A DNA stretch of 64,000 bases, from positions 46,065,337 to 46,129,336 of the forward strand of contig CM076195.1 of NCBI GenBank assembly GCA_038277395.1, written 5' to 3'. Position 1 is the first letter of the stretch. Every line of letters starts with the position of its first letter. Under the pieces are notes generated by a model, which was not told where the DNA came from, did no database searches, and was given only the letters and a program-made list of their open reading frames with translations. This stretch comes from Dryocosmus kuriphilus. Taxonomy: Eukaryota > Arthropoda > Insecta > Hymenoptera > Cynipidae. Of the stretch, positions 22,779-35,700 are shown in pieces. The position numbers and the translations under genes are program-made.

Positions 22779-23297
22779 TTAATCGTTTCCTCAGTGCGAA
22801 GACGCCCTCCAACACCCCGTTGTCTCCTTTGTCCTTTCCTTGTCCTGATGTTTCTCTCCTCCCCTCTCGCTTTCCTCCTCCGGAGCCAGCCGAGAGCTTG
22901 GCATCCCCTGCTTCTCCCTCGCTCTTGACAAGAAAGAAACTGTCCCGGTCCCAAACCTGTCCCGGAGTTCTGTCTCTTTGTTTTGAGTCTGGAGTTTTTG
23001 TATGGAGTTCCTTATTTTATCGGGACTCGTTTTAGAGTCATCCTTGAAGTTGTCTTTGTACCCTTATTTTGCCGCAAAATTAAAATTGTTCTGTGTCCTA
23101 AATCTATCTATGGAGTATGGAGTTATCTTTCTGTTTTGGAGTTCGGAGTATGTCAAAATTACATGACCACATATACCCTGCCTGTTGCCAATTTCAATTT
23201 TAAAATCATTAACCTGTAATTATGGTGTGCCCTACCATGCCTGTGACCCTGCTTAGTTAAGTTCAAACTCTATTACCTATACTTTATTACAACGATC
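22634..23297 (-). other. Gypsy 3' untranslated region with (TA)n
   Basis: Between the end of integrase and the 3' LTR there is no envelope-like frame. A (TA)n tract of about 40 bp lies at 22734-22772 and a run of C at about 22635-22653. The CT-rich part at 22800-22940 has no convincing coding pattern. Confidence 0.6.
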
Positions 23298-24657
23298 TTA
23301 ATTTTCTAATTTTAAATCTTTGATGTTGAATTCCCCAATATTTTTTCCCTTGAGGTTTTTCAACTCATAAGTTGTGGGGGAAATTTTTCGCTTAATAATA
23401 AATGGACCTTCGTACTGGTCTAAAAGTTTCCCTGCTCTCTTGTCTGCCTTATTTGAAAGTTTTGTTACCTTTTTTAAGACTTTGTCTCCCTTTTTAAATT
23501 CGATTTCCCTTCTCCTTAAATTATACCTTGTAGGCTGTTTCTCGTTAGCTTCGTCCAAATTCTTTTGGAGTTCTTCCTTTATTATCTGTAATCTTCTGAG
23601 CCTGTCTGTCCATTCCTCTACGCTTTGAAATTCTATTTCACTGTCTCCTTCTAGGTCTCTTTTTAGGGTTTCGATTGGTTCTAATTCGCGACCTAAATTC
23701 AAAAATGCAGAAGTGAATTGTGTCGTAGAATTTTTATTTGTATTTATAGTAAATTGTAGATCTTCTATATGTTCGTCCCATGTAGAGTGATCGTTGTCGA
23801 GGTACGCTTTAATAATATGCTTGATCGTCCTATTATACCTTTCTGTCGGGTCAGCTTGGGGGTAATATTTTGGTGTTTTGGAATGACGAATTCCGAATTT
23901 TTCTGTAAGCTCGCGTAAGGTTTTATTTATAAACTCTGTGTCATTATCCGTGTGGAGAATCCGCGGTGTTCGCCATCGTGAAATAACACGCTTATGAAAT
24001 TCCGACTCTATTGTAGTTCCGTTTGCTTTTCTAATTGGAATAATTTCCATCCATTTTGTGAAAATGTCCACGAAAACTAATATATACTGATTTTTACCCT
24101 TTTTGGTGTTGGTAGTGGTCCCATTCATCTGCAGCAATCATGGTCCACGGTTCTTCTACTATTCTTTGTCCCATTAGCCCTATTTTTACCTGGTTACTCG
24201 GTTTTGTTCTTTGACATACCGTACAGTTTTTTACGTATTTGATTATTTCCGAGTACATGCCTGGCCAGAAGTAGTACTCTGAAATTCTCGCATGTGTTTT
24301 CTCGGAACCTAAATGTCCCGCTTGTGTACTGTCGTGATTTTCTTTTAGAACCTGATTCCGTAATTTTTTCGGTACGACGAGTTTCCGTGGGTTAGAGTTT
24401 GGTAATAGAGTAGATTTTAACGGGTCAGTCCTGTAAAAATAGAGTTGAGAGTCTCGTATCCGCCATTTTTCGTGTTCTTCCGGTTTCTTTTTTACTTGTC
24501 TTAATTTAGCTGAGCACCAGTCATCTGTCTGGTCGTCTAAGTCTGCTTTTGGTTTTTCTGTGTTACACGATAACGCGAACGCGACCGCGTTTATCGTTTC
24601 TCTTGATCTTGATAGGGCGTCCGGCACTATATTCGAACTACCCTTTCTATAAATCAC
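23298..24657 (-). pseudogene. Gypsy integrase
   Basis: Integrase inserts the cDNA copy. Reading on the minus strand, the zinc-binding part shows an H-H-C-C pattern (ENHDSTQAGHLG ... CTVCQRTK), then the frame shifts near 24094-24137. The core has the first Asp in VFVDIFTKWMEIIPI, the second in LHTDNDTEF and the Glu in DPTERYNRTIK. The C-terminal part, GPFIIKRKISPTTYELKN, is typical of Ty3/Gypsy. All three catalytic acids look present; the lesion is the frameshift between the zinc part and the core. Confidence 0.85.
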
Positions 24658-25979
24658 CTCATAATCGTATTCGAGCAGTTCCAGTGCCCATCTGGCTAGT
24701 CTTCCGGATGGATTTTTAAGGTTATGGAGTCATTTTAACGCTAAATGGTCCGTAATGACTTTGAAACTATAGCCTTCGAGGTACGGTCTGAATTTTCTGA
24801 TTGCCCAAACCAAGGCTAAGCACTCTTTTTCTGAGGCCGAATATCGGGTTTCTGCGTCGCTGAGAGCTCTACTCGCGTATGCTATCACACAATTTTTTCC
24901 CTTTATAGTTTGAGTAAGTACAGCTCCTAAACCCGTATTAATTGCATCTGTTTCTAGCTGAAAGGGTTGTGTGAAATCTGGACAAGTTAAAATTGGTGCT
25001 GTAGTTAAAAGATCCTTAATTTTTTGGAACGCTTCATCCTATTCTAGTCCCCACTCCCATGCCTATTTCTTTTTTAGTAATTTATTTAGGGGTTCTATAA
25101 TTTCCGAAAAGTTTGGTATGAATTTCCTATATCAGCTAGTCATACCTATAATGTGCTGGATTTGTTTGACATTTTTCGATTTCGGAAAGTTGAGGATTCG
25201 TTGGATTTTATCCTCGTCAACTTGGAGGCCCTTTTCATTGACTTTAAAACCCAAATACCTTATTTCTGAGCAGACAAATTCACATTTATCTGGACTGATC
25301 GTTAAATTTGCTCTGTTTAATTTATCTAAAACTATATTCAAATACTTTCAGTGATCCTCAAAATTTTCTGTAACCATTATTTAAAATAATCTAAATAACA
25401 AAAAACGTTTGGCTTAAGGTCTGGAGTAATTATTTTATCCATAAGCCTTTGGAAAGTGGCTGGTGCATTCGTGAGACCAAATGGCATTCTGTTAAATTCA
25501 AACATGCCCTTATCGGGTACTGTGAATGCTGTAATCGGTCTTGAATTTTCTTCCAAAGGAATTTGTAAATATGCCATTTTTAAATCAATTTTTGAAATAT
25601 ATTTTGCCGCTCTAAGTGTGTCTAGGATTTCGGTCATGAGTGGTATTGGATAAAGATCTTTTTTGGTTAAGTTATTTACCTTGCGGAAATCTAAGCAAAA
25701 TCTGTATTCTCCGTTCGGCTTCTTTATCATGACAATTGGTTTGGATCAATCTGAATAGGAGTGTCTTATAATTCCCTGTTCCAGCATTTTGTCCACTTCC
25801 TTAAATATTTCCTGTTTAATTTTGGGGCTTACATGGTAATATCGCTGTTTTATTGGCTCGTGTCCCTGAACATCAATTTTGTGTTCTGTTAAATGGGTTG
25901 TCCTATGTTCTTTCCCCTGATAAATTTTAATTTTCTCTTCTAATAGTTTTTCTAATTGGGTTTGTTGATTGTCGTTCAA
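24658..25979 (-). pseudogene. Gypsy reverse transcriptase and RNase H
   Basis: Reverse transcriptase copies the RNA into DNA. Frames on the minus strand: 25979-25746 (start of the RT palm), 25730-25377 (DLYPIP, KIDLKMAY, MPFGLTNAPATFQRLM), 25341-25132 (LTISPDKCEFV, YLGF). The active-site YLDD reads YLDY at about 25385, so the second Asp is lost. RNase H follows to about 24660 with a stop codon near 24730. Several frameshifts separate the blocks. Confidence 0.85.
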
Positions 25980-26376
25980 TTCAACAATACCCTCGCGAAT
26001 TTCTGAAGAATAATTCTCTGTTTTTCAATTTTCCCTGGATAGTCTAAAACACCGTTTAATAAAATTTCCCTGTTTTTAAAATTAAACCATTGGTTTTTGT
26101 TTTTTCTATCTACCAATTCACTAACCTTTTCCGGTCTCGGATATCTGAGTCGTCTCTGGTCTCTTGGGTAGGGATGTCTTCTAATGGTTGGAATTTATTG
26201 CTTGTGGGGATGTTTATTAAATTAGGGATATCCTCATCAGGATTTTTTACAGTAATTTTTGCATTTGGTGTTTTTTGGGATGGGTGTGGATTACTAGCTA
26301 CTAGGAAGATTTCGCTATTTTGTGTCTTGAGTTTGGTTCTGTCGGGTTCCCTGTCGCTTTTCGAATTGATTATTCC

Positions 26377-28421
26377 TCAGTATTTCGGTTTCAATTTTTC
26401 GGTTACGTTTTCTTTCATAATATCTAACTTATTTCTAATATTTACATTTATCCTATCCTTATTATCCTTGGTATCCTTATTATCCTTTTGATCCTTATTA
26501 TCTTTATTATCCTTATTATCCTTTTTCGTACCTTCAGCTTCTGCTATGATTTTGAGTGAGTCCTCTGTGCTTGGGAGGGGTAAAGAGTTGGGTTGCGCTT
26601 CCATTGGATAACGCGTGGGTGGGTTACCTGGTAATCACCAGGTCTCTGAGTCATAGTCCAGAATCATTCGTAAGCTTTTCAGCATATCTGTGCCTAATAT
26701 TCCTACTGAATTTAGTTATGGGACTCACGTGAAAAGTACATGTTTATCCTTCTTTCCTATTAAAATGGGTATGACTACTTATCCTATAATTTCCGCCCAT
26801 CCGCCGTTGGCTACTAATAGGCTATTTGAACCCGGTTTAAAAATATTAAAGTTTGCCTTTTTGATTTCTGCTATCAATTCCTCTCCCACGTGGAAATGTG
26901 ATGCACCTGCGCCTAAAATATTCTGTGTAAGTTGTTTTCACATTTGGTCATTAAATGGAAGCGCGTTTCTGTCGCTTCATCTTTATCCGAACTTCTTGTT
27001 TCTGGCGTTCCTATTTTGGCCTAGTACCCGCCCTGGTAGTTTCCCTGATTGTATAAATAGTATGGGCATTCTTTTTTAAAATGACCTGACATTTTGTAAT
27101 AAAAGCAATTGGTGTCGCTTGTGTTTTCACCATTGCCCGCGTTCTTCGAATTTGTGCCCTGATTATTTTGCCCATTCATATTGCTTTTTGAGTTTTGCTT
27201 TTTATTCCCGATATTTGATTTTTGGGAATTTTGGTTTTCTTGGTCTTTATTTTCTCCAGACGCGTTTTCTGTTTTTTCTTGTGGGAATTCTATCATACGG
27301 TTGTTCTGGTTTTGGTTTGGTTAAAACCCGATGCTGCCTGGTTCAATTGGACCCACATCTGGTTGTAGGGATTGAAATTAAATCTTGGGATATTATTCGG
27401 AAATCTGAGTTGGAATCCAGGTGAAAATCTAGGTTTGAAATTAGGCCTCTGGTTTTGTTGAAATTGTGGCTGGTATGGCAAAAAAGGAAATCTGAAGGGT
27501 GTGAATGGATAACGATTTTTGAATGGCATTTTTCCCTGATTATTATTAATTTTTCCATCGTTATTTTCCCCTTTATCCTCCTTTTTGGACTCCGCGTTAC
27601 TTTTATCACCGTTTTCTTTTGCTCGTTTCTGTCCTCCAACTTAGGTTCCGTAATCTGTAATATTTGGACTCTAATTTTTGATTTTGCTAACTCTGTCTCC
27701 CATTCCTTTCCTAGGTCCTCCAATTCTTCGAATGTTTGAAAATCATTCCTTTTTATGTAGATTTTGTACTCTATCCGGAGATTTTCATATGTCCGGCGTA
27801 ATTCCCGTTCTAAACTCTTTCTAGGGTGCAGTTTGGTAAAGAACTTCCTAATTTATGTTAAATACGAATGAATGTCTTGTGCCCTCTTTGATTGCAAGGT
27901 TTTATTCTTTGTCTGACTTCTTCCAAAAATTTTTCGTCTAAATACGCGCTTTTAAAATCCTCAATAAAATCACGTAAATTCCTCCAAGAGTTTCTATGGA
28001 TATTGCGAGCATCGTCAATTAGAATTGCATCTAGATTTTCTAGAACTTCGCGATCGTCTATTTTGTACCTCCGTTTAAACCTTTTTAGGTCCTCGAGAAA
28101 ACTAGCTGGACTATCTTCTTTATTATTTTTAAATTTTACCGGCCAGTTTGTCATAATTTGGAATGGCGTTTGTACCATTTCAAATGGGAAAAGCGTTGCT
28201 TGGACTGTTCCATTATTTCTAATTTCGGGTTCATATTCACTTTCCGAATTTACTCTATAGCTACGCGACTGTCTACTCGACCTTTCTCTTGTTGTCGAAA
28301 TTCTACGATTTCTGTTTCGGTTTGTAATTAAATTGTCCCACTGATTGTCGCTAGAGTCTGAGTCATACAATTTACAATTAGTTTCTCCTTGGCTTCTGTT
28401 ATTTATAAGTTTACTTTTCAA
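26377..28421 (-). pseudogene. Gypsy gag and protease-linker region
   Basis: Frames on the minus strand are 28421-27858 (gag with PASFLEDLKRFKRRYKI), 27723-27293, 27296-27021 and 26604-26377. The third has a zinc-knuckle-like CFYYKMSGHFKKEC in which the second Cys of the usual C-x2-C is Tyr. The last has a Lys/Asp repeat (NKDNKDNKDQKD). Gag packages the RNA. The frames do not join without shifts. A protease was not clearly seen in 26000-26900. Confidence 0.7.
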
Positions 28422-29554
28422 ATTACTAATTGGTTCTTTTAACCTTTCTTCAAAGTTAAATTGTACCGACTGTCTACTGCGCGATACGTTTCTTCTATTC
28501 TTGGGTACATTTTGTGATTTTTCCCTAATAACCGATTCTTTATCGAACGAACAATGGGCCTGTGGGTTTAAATTTTATTTCATGGCTTTAGCCTTTTCCG
28601 CTTTGTATCTAAAAAATATTTTTCTTTGCCTGTCCATGAATTCGTTATATTCTACACTGTCCAAGAGTTCGTCGGTTTCCAACAAAAATTGAGTATTGTC
28701 ATTTAGGAAGGAGTCAATTTAAAAAGTTCTGTCCTTAATTACCTTTAAAACATCACGATCAGTTGTTTTTTTTTTTTTTGTGGTCGGGGAAAATTTAATG
28801 TCCGTGCACCTGTATTGTTCCAGGCTAGTGAATCCTGTGAGTGAACTAAACTCGTTGCTTGTGTGTTCGAGGTCTCTAAACCTTTTCGAGATCTCCCCAT
28901 CCGTGGGACTTCGGTATTATTTTTAAAAAAAACTTCTAACTCGTCCCACAGACCGGTTAAAAGCTTTCGGTATTATCCCGGTATTTTTCTGCAATGGTTG
29001 TGCCGCTGCACCCTCTAAGTCTAGGCTGTCATAGTCTGTTTCGATATTCGTTTTTTTGTCCATTTTTATATTTAATTTTTCCTGATCTTAATTTCATTAA
29101 TTTCTATTTTACTTTTAGAAATTTGATCAATTACTTCTTTTTATAGTATCCGCGGTTGCTTGGGCTGTACAACCGTTGATACTACCCTACTGTGTGTGTG
29201 TAATGCATTTACGTATTGGACAATATATATATGTACTCCAATGTATTGTCCGGTATTTTTGGACACATGGTATAGCCTCGACTCGGCCTAATACCTTCAT
29301 AATTGTATACTATTTTTCCTTTAAGCTTTCTCTATCCTTGCTAAAATTCAATTCAATATTTGCAATTATAAAAGCAATTAATTTTGATTCCGAAAATTTG
29401 TTACCTTTGCTCCACGCTGCTTTGTTATCTTTGCTCTACGCTGCTTCGTTTTCAGCTTACAGTGCGTGACCCTTGAGCGCTCAGCACTTGAGACGCTGTG
29501 TGTACAGCCTGCCGTTCGCCCAGATACCCTGTGACGCGTAACAGCTTGTACTTA
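28422..29554 (-). other. Gypsy leader / start of gag, no clear frame
   Basis: This stretch between the gag frame and the mariner fragment has a run of T near 28768-28779 and (TG)n/ATATAT near 29194-29235. No intact gene was recognised. Confidence 0.4.
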
Positions 29555-30173
29555 TAATGGAAGACCCCGGAAGAGCCAAGAACGAAAAAAGCAAGTCAAG
29601 TTCGATGAAATGTCAAGGTTTTGCTCACTGTTTTCTTCAATTACCGTGGCGTAGTACATCAAGAGCTCTTACCACAAGGTCGCACGGTCAATAAGGAGTA
29701 TTACCTTGAAGTTATGCGCCATTTGCGAGAAGCAATATCACAAAAACGTCCGGAATTGTGGAAAAACAACTCATGGCTTTTGCATCACGACAATGCACCT
29801 GCTTACTCATCTTTGCTTGTGCGTGACATTTTGGACAAAAACAAAACCACAATCATGCCTCAGCCACCATATTCACCGAATTTGGCCCCCCTGCGACTTT
29901 TTCCTGTTCCCAAAACTGAAGAGACCCATGAAAGGACGGAGATTTGCAACGATTGAGGAAATAAAGAATGCATCGTTGGAAGAACTCAAGGCTATACCAA
30001 AAAGTGCTTATCAGGAGTGCTTCGAGGATTGGAAAAAGCGTTGGCAAAAGTGGGTTATATCTGAGGGGGGTTACTTTGAAGGGGACAACATAATAATTGA
30101 TGAGTAAATAAATATTTTTTCGTAAAAATTAAAAGTCACCTTACTTTTTGAACACACCTCGTACATCCTAACG
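29555..30173 (+). mobile_element. mariner fragment, 5'-truncated
   Basis: The right terminal inverted repeat GTCACCTTACTTTTTGAACA...CTCG ends near 30172 and is followed by TA. The coding part covers the catalytic middle and end: LTVFFNYRGVVHQELLPQG, HHDNAPAYSSLLV, MPQPPYSPNLAP (Asp to Asn), CDFFLFPKLKR in a second frame, and KSAYQECFEDWKKRWQKW. The left half, including the other terminal repeat, is missing. It is the same family as the element at 18272-19207 but a different copy: it retains the middle that the first copy lost. Confidence 0.85.
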
Positions 30174-30504
30174 ATTGGTTCAATATATATACACTGTCAA
30201 ATTTTCGAACATGATATGGCACAAATCAGAAACATCGCAAAATCGTATCAAAAACATCACAAAATCAGAAATATCGTCACAATAGGCATAAGAAATATCA
30301 CAAAATTAGAAATATCATCACACAAAAGCATGAGAAATTTTATAAATGTGTGGCGAGGCAAAAGACATGTGGTATGTAAATTGGAGTCACAAGTATGGTC
30401 ATGGAGTTTGAGTGAGTGTGAGTTGTTGGATTGTGTTTCCCAATTTCAGTGGGATAAGGAGAAAAATTAGAAAATTTTTGGGATCTTTTATGTTGGGCGC
30501 CAGA
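30174..30504 (-). other. Gypsy leader and primer-binding site
   Basis: The last ~15 bases before the LTR (30491-30504) read, on the minus strand, TGGCGCCCAACA just after TCT, a typical Ty3/Gypsy primer-binding site. 30220-30340 carries degenerate repeats of 'ATCACAAAATCAGAAATATC'. Confidence 0.65.
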
Positions 30505-30870
30505 TGTAGAGCATTAAGGTCTCACCGGGGAAGGGAAGAGGATGTGGACGCCAAGATAAAGGGTAGAACACAATGAAAACAGGGGGAATGGCGAAAATCC
30601 AAGTAACATATTCGTACGCACAAATTAAATACAACAGCGACGTCAGTTCGAATAATATAGCGACTGGCTGAAGAACAGACTGCTGGCTACAGAGCCACGC
30701 TGAGACCAGGCGAGATCAAGACAAGAACTGCTCGCTTGGAGCTTGGAACGAGACTGACTTTCGGGTGAGTGGCGAGATCCGGCAAACGACTGACCGGTCG
30801 GGAACCGTCGTAGGTTTCCGGCGGGCTCGGCCCCGGTCCCCGTCACCCACCCGGTAACGTCTGCGTTACA
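30505..30870 (-). repeat. Gypsy LTR (5' LTR by transcription)
   Basis: 366 bp, from TGTAGAGCATTAAGG to CTGCGTTACA on the plus strand, the partner of 22260-22633. Directly followed by ACAT, the target duplication, and then by the rest of the BEL LTR. Confidence 0.9.
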
Positions 30871-31018
30871 ACATACTTCATCGTTATCCAGTTGTCTTTT
30901 CACCACCACACCGTATACACCGTTAGAAATAAATCCGTATATAGACACTAGATTTTCTTTTATTTTAACACATCATAACTATAGATAAGATCAGTAATTG
31001 ATAATATGTAAACATTAA
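30871..31018 (+). mobile_element. BEL/Pao 5' LTR, right part, and primer-binding site
   Basis: ACATACTTC(A/T)TCGTTATCCA and the following ~110 bp match 37078-37190. A primer-binding-site-like TGGTCCTTCGAGCCGGA begins at about 31020. The LTR is thus cut in two by the Gypsy element. Confidence 0.8.
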
Positions 31019-31442
31019 ACATGGTCCTTCGAGCCGGATTCAGAGTATAACAGTGTAGTGATATTATTCATGATTAGACAACTGATGCATTAAAAAATTT
31101 ATAAAGATAGTGTCTGTTAAAAATCAATGTTTCGCTTTGAAAAACGATAAAGCAACAGTGAACAGTGGCTGTGTGAACTTGAAAAAGAATAAAGCAAATA
31201 CATTTGGTGCTTAATTCAAATTCAATTTAACATATCTACTCGAAAACGCAAAGAAGAGATTGCCCACAACTGTACAATCTAGTCAGAACGAGTCTCAAGA
31301 AAGCAGCCTTTATCACAAGGAAGGCAACCTTTCAAAGGATTCACCGCCAGCGAAGTTCGAACAGTAAGGTAGGCTCGTTTACAATCATCATCAACACTTA
31401 TCATATTTCTTCCACATAATCCTTTAATCTTTCCTCGCGAAA
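31019..31442 (+). other. BEL/Pao leader
   Basis: This is the untranslated stretch between the primer-binding site and gag. No separate feature was recognised. Confidence 0.5.
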
Positions 31443-32700
31443 ATGATAATAGTGGAAATAAAAAGATTGCATCAGAGACGGGGAACACAAAAAAATCAAT
31501 TAAAAACTTTTAGCGCATTTTTGAAAGAATATAAAAAACAAGAGCCTGATTTAATTAAAGTAGATGTTCGAGTAGATAAATTTAAACAGATTTTCGCCGA
31601 TTTTGATCAGATTTCGGAGGAACTTGAAGTTTTGGAAGAAGATCGCGATCACGCAACAGAGCGATATGAAATCAACGAAAATTACCTTGAGTTAATAACC
31701 GAATCTGAACATTTGATTAAACAGGCGACACATATGGCTTCTCATAGTTCTCACAAATTTGAAAATGTGTATCAGAATATGCGCGGGGAATCGTCTCGTA
31801 GCACAATAATGAAACGACGTATGAAGTTACCAGAACCTTCTCTCCCAAAATTTAGTGGTAAATATGAAGACTGGCTTTCTTTTAAAGATGCTTTTACTTC
31901 AATGATTCATGATCAATCTGATTTAAATAATATTGAGAAATTGCAATACTTAAAATCTGCAGTAACGGGAGAAGCTGAGAATAAAATCAAACATATTTCA
32001 ATTATATACGGTAACTATGATCGTGCGTAGAACCTATTGTAAAGCGCATTTTATGATAAACGTTTAATTATATCAAGACACTTGAGCCTTTTATTGCGTC
32101 TTCCTGTTCAAGAAAAGTAAACCGCAGAAGGCTTGAGACGCTTGGCTGATAAAGCTCAGCAACATTTAGAATCTCTTTAAAGGTTAGGAATTGAGTTGAA
32201 TGAGGACATTGTTGTGCAAATTCTAGAAGAAAAGTTACATAAATTAACAGCGTAGAAATGGGAGGAAACTTTAAGACGCGACACTTTCCCACAATTAGAA
32301 GAAATGTTTTAATTTTTATATAAGGTAGCATCCAGACTCTCGAAACGTGATAGAGACAAGATTGAACAAACATTTGAGGCCTCTGCTGTAATCAAACCGT
32401 CAAAGCAGTCAATTAACAAAAAAAATTCTCGGAGAACGACGAGACAAGCATTTATGATAAAACCCGATAAATCGTGTCCAATTTGTGTCGAAAGTCAACA
32501 TCCCGTATATAGATGCGAAAGGTTCCGCAGTTTTATGATACCTCAACGCATGCAAGCAACAAAGGATGCGTCTCTATGTCTAAACTGCTTAAGAATGCAC
32601 GGAGATAAAGCGTGTAATTACACAAAATATCCGGTCTGTGAGCTACCTCACAATACCTTGCTCCATATGCCAAACGAGCAAGTTACGCGTAAAAAATGAC
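31443..32700 (+). pseudogene. BEL/Pao gag
   Basis: The first frame (31443-32030) has the gag signature LPEPSLPKFSGKYEDWLSFK followed by MIHDQSDLNNIEKLQYL, typical of the DUF1759 gag of BEL/Pao. It then breaks. A later frame (32454-32699) has Cys-rich CPICVESQHPVYRC and LCLNCLRMHGDKAC, the zinc-knuckle zone. In-frame stops and shifts lie between and after the blocks. Confidence 0.85.
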
Positions 32701-35700
32701 AATTACAACTGCAGGTATGGAATAAAACAATTTCTCATTGACACTTCAAGCACTAGCTTCTCATTTAATGACCAGTGCGATAATAAACGTTTATAACAAT
32801 GAGAATAAATTAATACGTGGTCGAGCTTTACACGACACTTATTCCTCTGCCAACTTTGTTACAGAAAATCTTGCAAATAAACTTGGAGTGGTAAAAGAGA
32901 AATGATCCATTCCTGCAGAAGCAATAAACTATTTATCCACTGTAACAAAACATGTTATTAAATTAAAAATTCGTTCAATGCATAATTAATTTGAAAAAAC
33001 ACTTACTTGTCTGACAGTTCCAAAAATTTCTAGCTCGGTTCCTAATGCAATAATTTCACGCGAGAAATTACGAATACCCGCTAACGTACCATTAGTCGAT
33101 CCACAATTTCATGTGTCCGCATCTATTGATTTATTAATAGGATCAGTCCCTACTTTGTCCATGTTTTGCATAGCGCAAATCGATCTCTCCACTTGTGGAG
33201 AAGATATATGCGTTCAAAAAACACGCTTAGGTTGGATAATCGGAAGAACTCCAGGCAATTCGAAATCAAATAATAATCAAGTGAATTGTTAAACAACCGA
33301 GTTACAAGAAAGTGTTAACCAATTTTGGGAAATTGAATAAGGGCAAGTACAAATCCACTTCTCAGCTGAAGAGCTTGAATGCGAAAACCACTTTCAGCAA
33401 TACATTACGCGCAATGAATCAGGTCTTTACGTCGTAGCTCTACCATTTAAAAATAATAAAGAAGCATTAGGTGAGTCGCGAACTAGGGAATTAAAACGTG
33501 TAAAATCATTATTTTACAAATTCGCAAAAAATCATGATTTTGAATTAAAATACAGAAATGAATTAGACGAATAACATTAGATCACATGACTGAAATCACC
33601 GATGGCATTGATGGAGACGGTTTTTATTTACCCCATCACGCGGTAATTAAGGAAAACAGCTTATCAACTAATCTACGCGTAGTTTTCGACGGATCTGCTA
33701 AAACAAATTCCGGGCTGCCACTTAATGACAAACTTATGGTAGGTCCTACCATTCAAAGCGATATAGTCTCTAATCCTCAAATTTCGCTTGCATAATTATG
33801 TTATTACAGCCGATATCGAGAAAATATATCGAAAAATTCTCGTATGAAAAGAGGATCGAAAGTATCAACGTATACTTTTGGGGGATGCGAATAATATCAA
33901 AACTTACAAATTAAATACGGTCACATTTGGCCTAGCTTCTGCCTCTTTCTTAGTGATTCGTTGTTTACAAAAACTAGCTGAAGATGAGGAACATAGATTT
34001 CCCACAGCGTCACGCGTTTTAAATCAGGACATGTACGTGAATAATCTACTCTCTGGAGCTGACTCATTGAAGTAGCAATAAAAATTAGAGATGAAATTAC
34101 CGAACTATTGAAACTCGGAGGTTTCCCACTTCGACAATGGAGATCAAACGATTCACGGATTTTACGCGATCTAGACGAAGAAAATATAATCCCTAATTGT
34201 CAGTTAGATAATTAGCATCTAGACAAAAAACAATCCGTAAAAACTTTAGGCACTACCTGGAGTGCAAAAAACGATTGCATAACATACATCGTCAAGCCAG
34301 TTGCTGCAAAACTCAAAAGGTTGAAACGAACGATTCAGTCTGAAATTGACAAAATCTTTGATCCTTTAGGTCAATTAGGACCAATAATTTTATACGCAAA
34401 AAGAATTATTCAAAGACTTTGTCAGTTGAAATTAGACTGGGATGAATCAGTCCCTAACAGCGTATTCACCGCTTGAATGGAATTCTGTGATCAACTTCCA
34501 GTTATTAATAACATATCTTTTAAAAGAAATGTCCTAATTAATGATGCAATCGGTGTTCAATTACAAGGTTTTTGTGATGCAAGTGAGAGTGGTTACGGGG
34601 CATGCATTTATTTAAGATCAATGGAATCCACCGGAAATATAAACTCAACATTATTTTGTGCGAAATCGCGAGTGGCACCATTGAAAACTGTCCCTTTACC
34701 ATGACTCGAATTGTACGGGGCCCTAGTTCTTGCTAAGCTCATCACGCACATCACTTGTATCATGGACATTTCTTTTGAAAAGATAATATTGCGGTCAGAT
34801 TTCACTATTGCATTGCTTTGGATTCCAAAATCACCACATTTGCTAAAAAAATTTGAAGCAAATCGTGTCGCTGATGTTCAAAATCAATCAAATCCAAACC
34901 AATGGGATCACATTCAATCGGAATGGATCAATGGACCACAGTGGCTTAATCAAGATGAAACCAAATGATCAAAGCTTGAATTGCACACTGTACGAAAAAT
35001 GCCAGCAATGAAAAAGGTTTCATATCTTGTTACTAATACTACAAATTGCGATATTTTAATTAAATATTCGTCTTATGACAAATTCAAACGAATAATCGCA
35101 TATTGTATGCGTTTTAAATTTCAAAAAGAAAAATCAGGGTCTGTTAAAGCTCGAATAATTGGAGAATGCAGAAAAAAACATTATTAAATTAATTAAAAAT
35201 ATTGAGTTTAGTGCAGAAATCTCAATTTTAAAAAAGAAAAGAGAAATTCGTCATAAAGGTAAAATCCCTTTACTCGCTCCTTTTCTTCATAATGATGGCA
35301 TTCTTCGAGTAGGAGGAAGATTAAAACAATTCGATCTTTCATTCTCAAAAAAACATCCAATTATTTTTCCTCGATCCCATTATGTAACAAGCTTAATTAT
35401 TGACTACTACCATAAACAAAACCATCACTCCGGATTTCAGACTACACTTTATGCGTTGCGACGAAAATTCTGGTTACCTGATGGACAGAATCAAATACGA
35501 AAAATAATTAGAAAGTGCGTAAGATGCTTGAAGGTAGATTCGTTGATACCAAAGTATATGATGGGGAATTTACTAAGTGTTAGATCAACTCCAGCTGTAC
35601 CATTTGCAACGTAGGTATCGATTACTGCGGACCTTTTTTCATCAAAGAGAAAAAATTTCGAAATCGTACACGTATAAAGGTCTATGTAGCCGTTTTGTTT

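Larger units (their letters stand above)
22260..30870 (-). mobile_element. Ty3/Gypsy LTR retrotransposon, 8.6 kb, inserted in the BEL LTR
   Basis: The element is bounded by two LTRs (22260-22633 and 30505-30870) that begin TG and end CA, and flanked by a 4-bp duplication ACAT (22256-22259 and 30871-30874). Genes read on the minus strand, so 30505-30870 is the functional 5' LTR. A primer-binding site (TGGCGCCCAACA) follows it directly. Gag-like frames lie at 28421-27021, reverse transcriptase at 25979-25132, RNase H at about 25000-24660, and integrase at 24657-23298. There is no envelope gene. Multiple frameshifts and stops make it non-functional. A mariner fragment lies in its leader (29555-30173). 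Confidence 0.9.

Noticed and set aside
26090..26491. 133-codon hydrophobic frame on the plus strand that looks like a membrane protein
   Set aside because: It is antisense to the Gypsy gag/linker region, whose Lys/Asp repeats read as Leu/Ser-rich hydrophobic stretches on the other strand.
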